From Streptomyces sp. Tue 6430 (GTDB taxonomy: Bacteria > Actinomycetota > Actinomycetes > Streptomycetales > Streptomycetaceae), in NCBI GenBank assembly GCA_021568835.1, contig JAKGSH010000010.1, positions 1,054,001 through 1,118,000 of the forward strand: 64,000 nt of DNA. The letters run 5' to 3'. Positions 17,467 to 27,352 of the stretch are shown one piece after another. The notes under the pieces are model-generated. The model made no database searches. It was given only the letters and a program-made list of their open reading frames with translations, and was not told the DNA's origin. Numbering within the stretch: the first letter of the stretch is position 1; each line of letters begins with the position of its first letter. The position numbers and the translations under genes were made by a program.

Positions 17467-19292
17467 ATGACCACACAGACCACCGCACCCGGCACCCCCA
17501 GCACCCCCGCCGCCGCACCGGCCACCGGCCTCATCGGCATCCCGGAGCACCTCGGCCGCGCCCTCGCCACCGGCGGCGGCGCCCTCACCGTCGTCTCCAC
17601 CTTCCTCGCCTGGACCTGGACCTCCGCCTTCCCCGGCGACCTCACCGTCTACGGCTACCCCGGCGGCCTCCAGGTCCTCGCCCTCATCGGCGGCGCCCTC
17701 ACCACCCTCCTCGGCCTGTCCTCCTACGGCCTCAAGGGCCTGCGCTGGCTCACCCCGGCCGGCGCCGACGGCGCGATCAAGTTCGCCGCCCTCGCCGCCT
17801 TCGCCACCGTCTGGTACACGGTCGTCGCGATCACCGTCGACCTCGGCGGCATCGTCAACCTCGAGCCCGGCGGCTTCGTCGCCGCCCTCGCCACCCTGGT
17901 CGCCCTCCTCGGCGCCCTCGCCCTCCCCTTCGAGCGGCCCGCGCCCGAACCCCACGACCCCGACGACACCGGCTGGGAACTGTTCCGCCACCGCCTGCGC
18001 GGCGCCCGCGACATCACCAAGGCCGCCTTCGCCGGCGGCACCCCCCGCCCCGTCGGCACCCTGCCCCCCTACGCCGAGATCCTCATCATCGTCGCCGTCC
18101 TCGGCCTCGGCCTCACCGTCTTCACCTACGGCATCGGCACCGAGTACGACGAACTCTTCATCGGCTTCCTCATCACCGCCGCCTTCGGCTTCGCCGCACT
18201 CAACAAGGCCGGACTGGTCAACCAGGCCTCCCAGATCACCGCCCGGCACCAGAACATCACCATCTGCGGCGCCTTCGTCGCCGCCGCGATGTTCCCCTTC
18301 ACCCAGACCGACGACCAGTACGCCACCGTCGGCGTCTACATCCTCATCTTCGGCACCGTCGCCCTCGGCCTCAACATCGTCGTCGGCCTCGCCGGCCTCC
18401 TCGACCTCGGATACGTCGCCTTCCTCGGCGTCGGCGCCTACGCCGCCGCCATGGTCTCCGGCTCCCCCAGCTCCCCTTCGACGTGCACTTCCCCTTCTGG
18501 GCCGCCGTCCTCGTCGGCGCCGCCGCCTCCCTCGTCTTCGGCGTCCTCATCGGCGCCCCGACCCTGCGACTGCGCGGCGACTACCTCGCCATCGTCACCC
18601 TCGGCTTCGGCGAGATCTTCCGCATCACCGCCAACAACCTCGACGGCACCTCCGGGCCCGACGTCACCAACGGCTCCAACGGCATCTCCTCCATCCCGAA
18701 CCTCAACATCCTCGGGTTCGACTTCGGAACCGAGCACGCCGTCGCCGGCTTCACCATCGGCCGGTTCGCCAACTACTTCTTCCTGATGCTCCTCATCACC
18801 GCGATCGTCGTCCTCGTCTTCCGACGCAGCGGCGACTCCCGCATCGGACGCGCCTGGGTCGCCATCCGCGAGGACGAGACCGCCGCACTCGCCATGGGCA
18901 TCAACGGCTTCCGCGTCAAGCTCATCGCCTTCGCCGTCGGCGCCTCCCTCGCCGGCCTCGCCGGCACCGTCCAGGCCCACGTCACCTACACCGTGACACC
19001 CGAGCAGTACCTCTTCGCCGGCCCCATCCCGCCCAACTCCGCCTTCCTCCTCGCCGCAGTCGTCCTCGGCGGCATGGGCACCATCAGCGGACCCCTCATC
19101 GGCGCGGCACTGCTCTTCCTCATCCCCAACAAGCTCCAGTTCCTCGGCGACTACCAGCTCTTCGCCTTCGGCCTCGCACTCATCCTCCTGATGCGCTTCC
19201 GCCCCGAGGGCCTCATCCCCAACCGCCGGCGTCAGCTCGAGTTCCACGAGGACGCGGAAGCTCCCACCGTCCTGACGAAGGCAGGGGCCTGA
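17467..19292 (+). CDS. livM: Branched-chain amino-acid ABC transporter permease LivM (one apparent frameshift)
   Basis: Start ATG 17467, six bases past the livH stop; GTG 17458, overlapping it, is possible. About 300 N-terminal residues carry extra hydrophobic segments. The conserved LivM core follows (IVVGLAGLLDLGYVAFLGVG; TLRLRGDYLAIVTLGFGE; EAA-like loop IGRAWVAIREDETAALAMGI). The frame breaks at the C-run 18473-18476. Adding one C restores SSPFDVHFPFWAAVLVG and a 608-aa protein. Pairs with LivH in the membrane. The long N-terminus is, as far as I recall, usual in Streptomyces LivM. Confidence 0.9.
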
Positions 19293-19297
19293 CCACC

Positions 19298-20906
<1,609 letters not shown>

Positions 20907-20920
20907 ACCGACCCCGCACA

Positions 20921-20968
20921 CGAAGAGGCCCGCGCCCCCGGTTCGATCCGGGGGCGCGGGCCTCTTCG
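20921..20968. terminator. Strong bidirectional terminator after livF
   Basis: A perfect 21-bp stem (20921-20941 with 20948-20968) with a 6-nt TTCGAT loop lies between the convergent livF and pdtaR genes. A 19-bp direct repeat (TTCGTCCGTGCGCGGCGAC) follows at about 20965-21002. Confidence 0.92.
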
Positions 20969-21005
20969 TCCGTGCGCGGCGACTTCGTCCGTGCGCGGCG
21001 ACGCC

Positions 21006-21662
21006 TCAGCCCTTGGACGCCTTCTTCTCCGCGGCGTCCTGGATGACGGCCTCCGCCACCTGCTGCATCGACATCCGCCGATCCATCGACGTCTTCTGGA
21101 TCCAACGGAACGCCGCCGGCTCCGTCAGCCCGTACTCCGTCTGCAGGACCGACTTCGCCCGGTCCACCAGCTTGCGGGTCTCCAGACGCAGAGTCAGGTC
21201 CGCGACCTCGTTCTCCAGCTCGCGCAGCTCCGTGAACCGCGAGACGGCCATCTCGATCGCCGGGACGACATCACTCTTGCTGAACGGCTTCACCAGGTAC
21301 GCCATCGCCCCCGCGTCACGCGCCCGCTCCACGAGGTCGCGCTGCGAGAACGCGGTCAGCATCAGCACCGGCGCGATGCGCTCCTCGGCGATCTTCTCCG
21401 CGGCGGAGATGCCGTCCAGCTTCGGCATCTTCACGTCGAGGATGACCAGGTCGGGCTTGTGCTCACGGGCGAGCTCGATCGCCTGCTCGCCGTCACCGGC
21501 CTCGCCGACGACGGTGTAGCCCTCCTCCTCCAGCATCTCTTTGAGGTCGAGGCGGATCAGCGCCTCGTCCTCGGCGATGACGACACGGGTCGTCAGCGGA
21601 GGCACGTGCGACTTGTCGTCGTCGGGCGCGTCTACGGGCTGGGGCGACTCGGGGGCGGTCAC
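21006..21662 (-). CDS. pdtaR: ANTAR-domain response regulator (PdtaR-like)
   Basis: 218 aa from GTG 21662, with AAGGAG five bases upstream. The receiver domain (about 26-145) has the acidic pair (IAEDEA), phospho-acceptor Asp (DLVILDVKMPKLDG) and conserved Lys (YLVKPFSKSD). The C-terminal ANTAR domain (about 150-212) carries RAKSVLQTEYGLTEPAAFRWIQ, the RNA-binding helices. Family members bind dual hairpins in target mRNAs and prevent termination. In mycobacteria the partner kinase is PdtaS; none is encoded here. Confidence 0.93.
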   Translation of the reverse strand: MTAPESPQPVDAPDDDKSHVPPLTTRVVIAEDEALIRLDLKEMLEEEGYTVVGEAGDGEQAIELAREHKPDLVILDVKMPKLDGISAAEKIAEERIAPVLMLTAFSQRDLVERARDAGAMAYLVKPFSKSDVVPAIEMAVSRFTELRELENEVADLTLRLETRKLVDRAKSVLQTEYGLTEPAAFRWIQKTSMDRRMSMQQVAEAVIQDAAEKKASKG

Positions 21663-21690
21663 GGGGGCTCCTTGTTCAGGCAGGGCACTG

Positions 21691-21721
21691 CTGACAAGAG
21701 CCTACCCAGCTGCGGTAAGGT
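21691..21721 (+). promoter_or_regulatory. Candidate promoter for the CAA tRNA
   Basis: CTGACA at 21691-21696 and TAAGGT at 21716-21721 are 19 bp apart, about 42 bp before the tRNA. On the opposite strand a TAGGCT (complement of 21699-21704) could serve pdtaR, so the two promoters would overlap back to back. Confidence 0.4.
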
Positions 21722-21762
21722 GGGGTCACGGCGGGTCGGTGCCTGCCTTTGTTTTAGAGGAA

Positions 21763-21835
21763 GCCCCGGTAGTCCAGCGGAAGAGACACGGTGCTCAAAC
21801 CACCGACAGCGTGGGTTCGAATCCCACCCGGGGCA
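21763..21835 (+). tRNA. tRNA with CAA anticodon (Leu by anticodon) but a short variable loop
   Basis: 73 nt. Acceptor stem GCCCCGG/CCGGGGC (7 bp), discriminator A, anticodon stem CGGTG/CACCG with loop CTCAAAC giving anticodon CAA, and T arm GTGGG-TTCGAAT-CCCAC, all fully paired. The D stem pairs only three bases cleanly (GTC/GAC). The variable loop is five bases (ACAGC). Leucine tRNAs normally have a long class II variable arm, so a standard leucyl-tRNA synthetase might not accept it. CCA is not encoded. Followed by TTTT and a hairpin. Confidence 0.85.
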
Positions 21836-21865
21836 CTTTTCCTTCAATTCCAAGATTGATCTTAG

Positions 21866-21901
21866 AAAGCGGATGTTCCCGTTCTCGTGAACATCCGCTT
21901 T
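21866..21901 (+). terminator. Terminator with T-tract after the tRNA
   Basis: A perfect 13-bp stem (21866-21878 with 21889-21901; arm AAAGCGGATGTTC) closes a 10-nt loop and runs into TTTTTG. It looks like a classical intrinsic terminator, unusual in this GC-rich genome. Confidence 0.88.
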
Positions 21902-21941
21902 TTGCTGCGTGCCGCCGCCATCACGCTCACAGAGTGAGCAC

Positions 21942-22702
21942 ATGTACGACATGAGTACGCGCAAGCGGGCGCTGACGCTGGTGACCCAAGGGCGCAGCCT
22001 GAATTCCGTGAGCAAGGAACTCGGAGTCTCCCGGTCCGCCATCCGCTCGTGGCAAGGACGTGTCGAGCCGATTCGCCTCACAGGCCGCTCTTGCCCGCGC
22101 TGCCAGGAGGTCCCTGGCACGCCTGAGGCGCCTGCGGCCTACGCCTACCTGCTGGGCCTCTATCTCGGCGACGGCTGTATCAACCTCCATCGACGCGGGG
22201 TCTACTTCATGCGCATCGCGCTGGACAACGCCTGGCCCGGAGTGATCGACGAGTGCGAAGCCTCCATGCGCTCCGTACGCCCCGCCAACAGCGTGTGTCG
22301 CGTCAAGAAACAAGGCTGCGTCGCCGTCACGGGGTCGAGCAAGCACTGGCCCTGTCTCTTCCCGCAACACGGCCCCGGCAAGAAGCACGAGCGCCGCATC
22401 GCCCTCGAACCGTGGCAGCAGGCCATCGTCGACACCCACCCCTGGGAGTTCGTCCGGGGCCTCATCCACTCCGACGGATGCCGCATCACCAACTGGACGA
22501 CCCGCATGGTCGGCGGCGAACGCAAGCGCTACGAGTACCCCGGTACTTCTTCACCAACTTGTCGGGCGACATCATCCGCCTCTTCACCGACGCGCTGGAC
22601 CATGTGGGCGTCGAGTGGAAAATGGCGAACCCCAGGAACGTCTCCATCGCCAAGAAGGCCTCCGTCGCCCTGCTCGACACCCACGTAGGCCCCAAGTACT
22701 GA
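21942..22702 (+). CDS. HTH plus LAGLIDADG homing-endonuclease-like protein (one apparent frameshift)
   Basis: 253 aa once one C is added at 22539-22542, which joins RYEYP to RYFFTNLSGDIIRLF. An N-terminal helix-turn-helix (LNSVSKELGVSRSAIRSW, about residues 20-38) is followed by CPRC and two LAGLIDADG-like helices, LLGLYLGDGC (about 68-77) and FVRGLIHSDGCR (about 165-176). Each has the acidic residue that would bind metal. Two motifs in one chain suggest a pseudo-dimeric nuclease. Related Streptomyces proteins are often labelled transcriptional regulators. It stands alone, 106 bp after a tRNA gene. ATG 21942 and 21951 are both possible starts. Activity not established. Confidence 0.75.
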
Positions 22703-22718
22703 CCGGACCCGGCCGCCC

Positions 22719-24155
22719 CTACTCGGGCCTGTCGTCCTCCCCGACGTGGTGGACGCGGACCAGGTTCGTCGAGCCGGAGACCCCCGGGGGCGAACCGGCC
22801 GTGATCACCACCACGTCGCCCTTCTCGCAGCGGCCGTGGCGCAGGAGCAGTTCGTCGACCTGGTCGACCATCGCGTCCGTGGAGCCGACGGGCGGGACGA
22901 GGAAGGTCTCGACGCCCCAGGTGAGGTTGAGCTGGGAGCGGGTGGCGGGTTCGGGGGTGAAGGCGAGGAGGGGGATCGGGGAGCGGTAGCGGGAGAGGCG
23001 GCGGGCGGTGTCGCCGGTCTGGGTGAAGGCGACGAGGAATTTGGCGTCGAGGAAGTCGCCGATCTCCGCGGCGGCCCGGGCGACGGCTCCGCCCTGGGTG
23101 CGGGGTTTGTTGTGTTCGGTGAGGGGTGGGAGGCCGGCGGCGAGGATGTCCTCCTCGGCGGCTTCGAGGATCTTGGCCATGGTGCGGACGGTCTGTACGG
23201 CGTATTTGCCGACGCTGGTCTCGCCGGAGAGCATGACGGCGTCGGTGCCGTCGATGACGGCGTTGGCGACGTCGGAGGCCTCGGCGCGGGTGGGGCGGGA
23301 GTTGTCGATCATGGAGTCGAGCATCTGGGTGGCGACGATCACCGGTTTGGCGTTGCGCCTGGCGAGTTTGACGGCGCGTTTCTGGACGATGGGGACCTGC
23401 TCCAGGGGCATCTCGACGCCGAGGTCGCCGCGGGCGACCATGATGCCGTCGAAGGCGGCGACGATGTCGTCGATGTTCTCGACGGCCTGGGGTTTCTCGA
23501 CCTTGGCGATGACGGGCAGTCGGCGGCCTTCCTCGTCCATGATGCGGTGGACGTCGAGGATGTCGCGGCCGCTGCGGACGAAGGAGAGGGCGATGACGTC
23601 GAGGCCGGTGCGCAGGGCCCAGCGCAGGTCTTCCTCGTCCTTCTTGGACAGGGCGGGGACGGAGACGGTGACCCCGGGGAGGTTGAGGCCCTTGTGGTCG
23701 GAGACGATGCCGCCCTCGACGACGCGGGTGTGGACGCGGGGGCCGTCGACCTCGGTGACTTCCAGGCACACCTTGCCGTCGTCGACGAGGATGTGTTCGC
23801 CGGGCGAGACGTCGTCGGCGAGGCCGGCGTAGGTGGTTCCGCAGGTGTGGCGGTCGCCTGCCACGCCCTCTTCGACGGTGATGGTGAAGGTGTCGCCGCG
23901 TTCGAGGAGGACGGGTCCTTCGGTGAAGTGGCCGAGGCGGATCTTGGGGCCCTGGAGGTCGGCGAGGGTGCCGACGCTGTGGCCGGTCTCGTCGGAGGCC
24001 TTGCGGACGTGGTGGTAGCGCTCCTCGTGCTCGGCGTGGTCGCCGTGGCTGAGGTTGAGGCGGGCGACGTCCATTCCGGCTTCGACCAGGGATTTGATCC
24101 GGTCGTAGGAGTCGGTGGCGGGGCCCAGGGTGCAGACGATTTTCGCTCGGCGCAT
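22719..24155 (-). CDS. pyk: Pyruvate kinase
   Basis: 478 aa, ATG 24155. Converts phosphoenolpyruvate and ADP to pyruvate and ATP in glycolysis. Key motifs: RRAKIVCTLGPAT at the N-terminus, RLNLSHGDH, the active-site Lys in VIAKVEKPQAV (near 220), the metal-binding GIMVARGDLGVE (near 245) and MLDSMIDNSRPTRAEASDVANA. A C-terminal regulatory domain is present. Convergent with the LAGLIDADG gene, 16 bp apart. No Shine-Dalgarno sequence is seen, and a -10-like TAGGCT lies six bases upstream of ATG, so the message may be leaderless. Confidence 0.97.
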   Translation of the reverse strand: MRRAKIVCTLGPATDSYDRIKSLVEAGMDVARLNLSHGDHAEHEERYHHVRKASDETGHSVGTLADLQGPKIRLGHFTEGPVLLERGDTFTITVEEGVAGDRHTCGTTYAGLADDVSPGEHILVDDGKVCLEVTEVDGPRVHTRVVEGGIVSDHKGLNLPGVTVSVPALSKKDEEDLRWALRTGLDVIALSFVRSGRDILDVHRIMDEEGRRLPVIAKVEKPQAVENIDDIVAAFDGIMVARGDLGVEMPLEQVPIVQKRAVKLARRNAKPVIVATQMLDSMIDNSRPTRAEASDVANAVIDGTDAVMLSGETSVGKYAVQTVRTMAKILEAAEEDILAAGLPPLTEHNKPRTQGGAVARAAAEIGDFLDAKFLVAFTQTGDTARRLSRYRSPIPLLAFTPEPATRSQLNLTWGVETFLVPPVGSTDAMVDQVDELLLRHGRCEKGDVVVITAGSPPGVSGSTNLVRVHHVGEDDRPE

Positions 24156-24161
24156 GAGTCG

Positions 24162-24189
24162 AGCCTAAGTCTTACCCGGCGGTAGCGAA
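24162..24189 (-). promoter_or_regulatory. Candidate leaderless promoter of pyk
   Basis: On the minus strand TTCGCT (24189-24184) and TAGGCT (24167-24162) are 16 bp apart, and the -10 ends six bases before the pyk ATG at 24155. Confidence 0.4.
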
Positions 24190-24310
24190 TTCGCGGGACA
24201 TGGCCGCTCAACATCCTTTGCGTGAAGGGTTGTTGACGGGCGTGGCATTGTGCGCCCGGCCGCTCCGACGAGCATCCGCACGGGCGCCCGAATTCCTCGA
24301 TCGGGTGAAT

Positions 24311-25003
24311 TCACAGGTGCGGAGGGACCATGGTGAATTGCGCTCTCACCTCGGCGCGCACCCGCATCCGCTCCGGTTCGAGGTCGAGGGGTTCGGGCGG
24401 CGTGTCCTCCGTGGCTGCGGCCCTGCGGAGGGTCCGGCGTTCGAGGGCGCCCTGCGGGCGTCCGCCCGTCGCTTCGCCGCCGAGGTCGGTGAGCTCGATC
24501 AGGGCGGCCACGGAGGTGTCCAGCGCCTCGGCGTACTCGGTCGCGCGTCGTACGGCGTCCCGTACCGCCTGCCGGCGGGCCTCGCGGTGGACCGGTGAGT
24601 CGGGGCGCAGTTCCCACCAGGGCCCGTCGACCCGGGTGAGGTCGAGGCTGGCGAGGCGGGTGGTGAGGTCGCCGAGGGCGGCGAAGTCGGTCAGCGCGGC
24701 GGTGACGTGGACGTGGCCGTGGTGGCCGCGGACGCGTTCGCCGCGGCCGTGCGGGGCGAGTTCGGGGGCGACGGACACGGCGCCGGTCGACACCTCGGTG
24801 ACGGCGTCGCCGTAGGACCTGATCAGGTCCAGGACCTCGGTGTTGCGGCGGGTGAGGTCGTCGAGGGTGGTGCGGCGGTCCCGGCCGCGGGCGGTGACGG
24901 TGATGCCGAGGCGGGCGATGTCGGGGTCGGCCTCGAGGGTGGTCTCGCCGCGGACGACGAGGAGGGGGGCGTCGGGGGTGCCGTGGGCGGCGGGCGTGGC
25001 CAT
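24311..25003 (-). CDS. SIMPL (DUF541) domain protein
   Basis: 230 aa from ATG 25003. SIMPL-family sequence runs throughout: VVRGETTLEADPDIARLGITVTA-like N-terminus, a central VSVAPELA, and the C-terminal helix region with AVRDAVRRATEYAEAL. The family occurs in many bacteria without a settled function; outer-membrane versions (BP26) form channel-like oligomers. No signal peptide is visible, so this copy is probably cytosolic. An in-frame ATG at 25063 would add 20 residues but has a poorer ribosome site. Transcribed toward pyk, with 155 bp between. Confidence 0.82.
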   Translation of the reverse strand: MATPAAHGTPDAPLLVVRGETTLEADPDIARLGITVTARGRDRRTTLDDLTRRNTEVLDLIRSYGDAVTEVSTGAVSVAPELAPHGRGERVRGHHGHVHVTAALTDFAALGDLTTRLASLDLTRVDGPWWELRPDSPVHREARRQAVRDAVRRATEYAEALDTSVAALIELTDLGGEATGGRPQGALERRTLRRAAATEDTPPEPLDLEPERMRVRAEVRAQFTMVPPHL

Positions 25004-25113
25004 ACGCCCCACTCTGGCAGGCCTTACCGGGGTATGGGACGGCTCCCGGGTGGTTGCGGTCATCAGATCGAAACCTGTGGGGGCTGTTGTCGTTTGCCAT
25101 GGCCGGGTCAGAA

Positions 25114-25168
25114 TCTACGCGCGTTCGGCTGCGCGTGTCCCTTGTCCCGTGCATCTGTCTACGCGCGT
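25114..25168. promoter_or_regulatory. Paired TCTACGCGCGT direct repeats upstream of the nucleotidase
   Basis: The 11-mer TCTACGCGCGT occurs at 25114-25124 and 25158-25168, 44 bp apart, close to four helical turns. Both lie in the 130 bp upstream of the nucleotidase start. This spacing suits two bound regulator units on one DNA face, but the regulator is unknown. Confidence 0.35.
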
Positions 25169-25195
25169 CATTGGTCGTTGTCCGAGGAGCACAGC

Positions 25196-27001
25196 ATGCC
25201 GTTGAACCGCCGGAAGTTCCTGAAGAAGTCCGCCGTGACCGGGGCGGGGGTGGCGATCGCGGGCGCGGTCGGGGCACCGGCGGCGCAGGCGGCGGTGCCC
25301 GGGAAGCCGGCCAGGCCCGCCAAGCGGTACTCGCTGACGGTGCTGGGCACGACGGACCTGCACGGGCACGTCTTCAACTGGGACTACTTCAAGGACGCGG
25401 AGTACTCGGACGCCAAGGGCAACGCGCAGGGCCTGGCGCGCGTCTCGACCCTGGTGAACGCGATCCGCAAGGAGAGGGGCCGGGAGAACACGCTGCTCCT
25501 GGACGCGGGCGACACGATCCAGGGCACGCCGCTGACGTACTACTACGCCAAGGTGGACCCGATCACCGCCGAGGGCGGTCCGGTGCACCCGATGGCGCAG
25601 GCGATGAACGCGATCGGGTACGACGCGGTGGCGCTCGGCAACCACGAGTTCAACTACGGCATCGAGACGCTGCGCAAGTTCGAGGAGCAGTGCGACTTCC
25701 CGCTGCTCGGGGCGAACGCGGTGGACGCGAAGACGCTGAAGCCGGCGTTCCCGCCGTACTTCATGAAGACGTTCCGCGTGAAGGGGGCGCCGCCGGTGAA
25801 GGTGGCGGTGCTGGGCCTGACCAATCCGGGCATCGCGATCTGGGACAAGGCGTACGTGCAGGGGAAGCTGGCCTTCCCGGGGCTGGAGGAGCAGGCGGCG
25901 AAGTGGGTGCCGAAGCTGCGGTCGATGGGCGCGGACGTGGTCGTGGTGTCGGCGCACTCGGGTTCCTCGGGCACGTCGTCGTACGGTGACCAGGTCCCCT
26001 ACGTCGAGAACTCGGCGGCGCTGGTGGCGCAGCAGGTGCCGGGGATCGACGCGATCCTGGTGGGGCACGCGCACGTGGAGATCCCGGAGCTGAAGGTCGT
26101 CAACGAGGAGACCGGGAAGACGGTGGTGCTGTCGGAGCCGCTGGCCTACGCGGAGCGGCTGTCGCTGTTCGACATCGAGCTGGTCTTCGCCCGGGGCCGC
26201 TGGAGCGTGGAGTCGGTGGCGGCGTCGGTGCTGAACTCCAACACGGTGGCCGACGACCCGAGGATCACCAGGCTGCTGTCGGACGAGCACGCCAAGGTCG
26301 TCGAGTACGTCAACCAGGTGGTGGGCACGGCGACGGAGACGCTGACCACGGTCGAGGCGCGGTACAAGGACGCCCCGATCATCGACCTGATCACCAAGGT
26401 CCAGGAGGACGTGGTGAGGGCGGCCCTGGCGGGCACGTCGTACGCGTCCCTGCCGGTGATCGCGCAGGCGTCGCCGTTCTCGCGGACCTCGGAGATCCCG
26501 GCCGGCGAGGTGACGATCCGGGACCTGTCGAGCCTGTACGTGTACGACAACACGCTGGTCGCGAAGCTGATGACGGGTGCTCAGGTGCGGGCGTACCTGG
26601 AGTACTCGGCGGAGTACTTCGTGCGGACGGCGGCGGACGCGGCCGTGGATGTGGCGAAGCTGACGAACGCCGGCGGCCGTCCGGACTACAACTACGACTA
26701 CGTGTCGGGGCTGTCGTACGACATCGACGTCGCGCAGCCGGCCGGGGCGCGGATCAGGAACCTGACGTACGGCGGGGCGCCGCTGGACGATGCCCGGCAG
26801 TTCGTGCTGGCGGTGAACAACTACCGGGCCAATGGCGGGGGTGCGTTCCCGCACGTGGCGTCGGCGCAGGAGCTGTGGGCGGAGTCGACGGAGATCCGGA
26901 CGCGGATCGCGGAGTGGGTGACGGCGAAGGGTGTGCTGGACCCGAAGGACTTCGCGTCGGTGGACTGGAGGCTGACGCGCGAGGGTGTGCCGGTCTTCTA
27001 G
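25196..27001 (+). CDS. Tat-exported 5'-nucleotidase / metallophosphoesterase
   Basis: 601 aa, ATG 25196 with GAGGAG eight bases upstream. The signal carries a twin-arginine motif (NRRKFLKKSAVTG) and ends near AAQA. The metallophosphoesterase domain has the metal-ligand motifs TTDLHGHVFNWDY, LDAGDTIQGTP, LGNHEFNYG and VGHAHVEIP. The C-terminal 5'-nucleotidase domain (about 370-590) includes the substrate-stacking type sequence NYRANGGGAFP. It would release phosphate from nucleotides, and perhaps UDP-sugars or cyclic nucleotides, outside the cell. Followed by a hairpin terminator. Confidence 0.93.
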   Translation: MPLNRRKFLKKSAVTGAGVAIAGAVGAPAAQAAVPGKPARPAKRYSLTVLGTTDLHGHVFNWDYFKDAEYSDAKGNAQGLARVSTLVNAIRKERGRENTLLLDAGDTIQGTPLTYYYAKVDPITAEGGPVHPMAQAMNAIGYDAVALGNHEFNYGIETLRKFEEQCDFPLLGANAVDAKTLKPAFPPYFMKTFRVKGAPPVKVAVLGLTNPGIAIWDKAYVQGKLAFPGLEEQAAKWVPKLRSMGADVVVVSAHSGSSGTSSYGDQVPYVENSAALVAQQVPGIDAILVGHAHVEIPELKVVNEETGKTVVLSEPLAYAERLSLFDIELVFARGRWSVESVAASVLNSNTVADDPRITRLLSDEHAKVVEYVNQVVGTATETLTTVEARYKDAPIIDLITKVQEDVVRAALAGTSYASLPVIAQASPFSRTSEIPAGEVTIRDLSSLYVYDNTLVAKLMTGAQVRAYLEYSAEYFVRTAADAAVDVAKLTNAGGRPDYNYDYVSGLSYDIDVAQPAGARIRNLTYGGAPLDDARQFVLAVNNYRANGGGAFPHVASAQELWAESTEIRTRIAEWVTAKGVLDPKDFASVDWRLTREGVPVF

Positions 27002-27020
27002 GGCCTGGTCGTCGGGCGTG

Positions 27021-27053
27021 AGGGACGGTGGGGGCCCGGCTCCCGCCGTCCCT
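27021..27053. terminator. Terminator after the nucleotidase gene
   Basis: A 12-bp stem with one G-T wobble (27021-27032 with 27042-27053) and a 9-nt loop, 20 bp past the stop. Confidence 0.7.
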
Positions 27054-27352
27054 TCGTCGTGCCCGGCGGGTCACCGGCCTTCGAGGAGCGGGGTGAGGGG
27101 GGCGGGCTGCCGGCCCGGCGGGACGGGGGGGGCCGGGGGTGCGGGGCGGCCGGGGGTGCGGGGGCGCCGCCCCGGCCCTCCGGCCTCAGCCCCGGCCCTC
27201 CGGCCTCAGCCCTGGTCCCGGCCCCAGCCCTGGTCCCGGCCCCAGCTCCGGTCCCGGTCGCAGCCCCAGGCCCCGCTCCCGTCCCGGTCTCGCCCCCGGT
27301 TCCTGCTCCGGTCCGGTGCGGACGCCCCCGTGCCGCGGCCGCTCCGGTGGAG
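27054..27352. repeat. Low-complexity G- then C-rich spacer
   Basis: No gene seen in this 299-bp gap. It holds a G-rich half, then short direct repeats on the plus strand: CCCCGGCCCTCCGGCCTCAG-type units twice around 27170-27210, and CCCTGGTCCCGGCCCCAG-type units twice around 27210-27245. Confidence 0.55.

Noticed and set aside
21763..22702. Integrative element attached at the tRNA
   Set aside because: No integrase, no second copy of the tRNA 3' end and no excision genes were seen; only one nuclease-like gene lies beside it.
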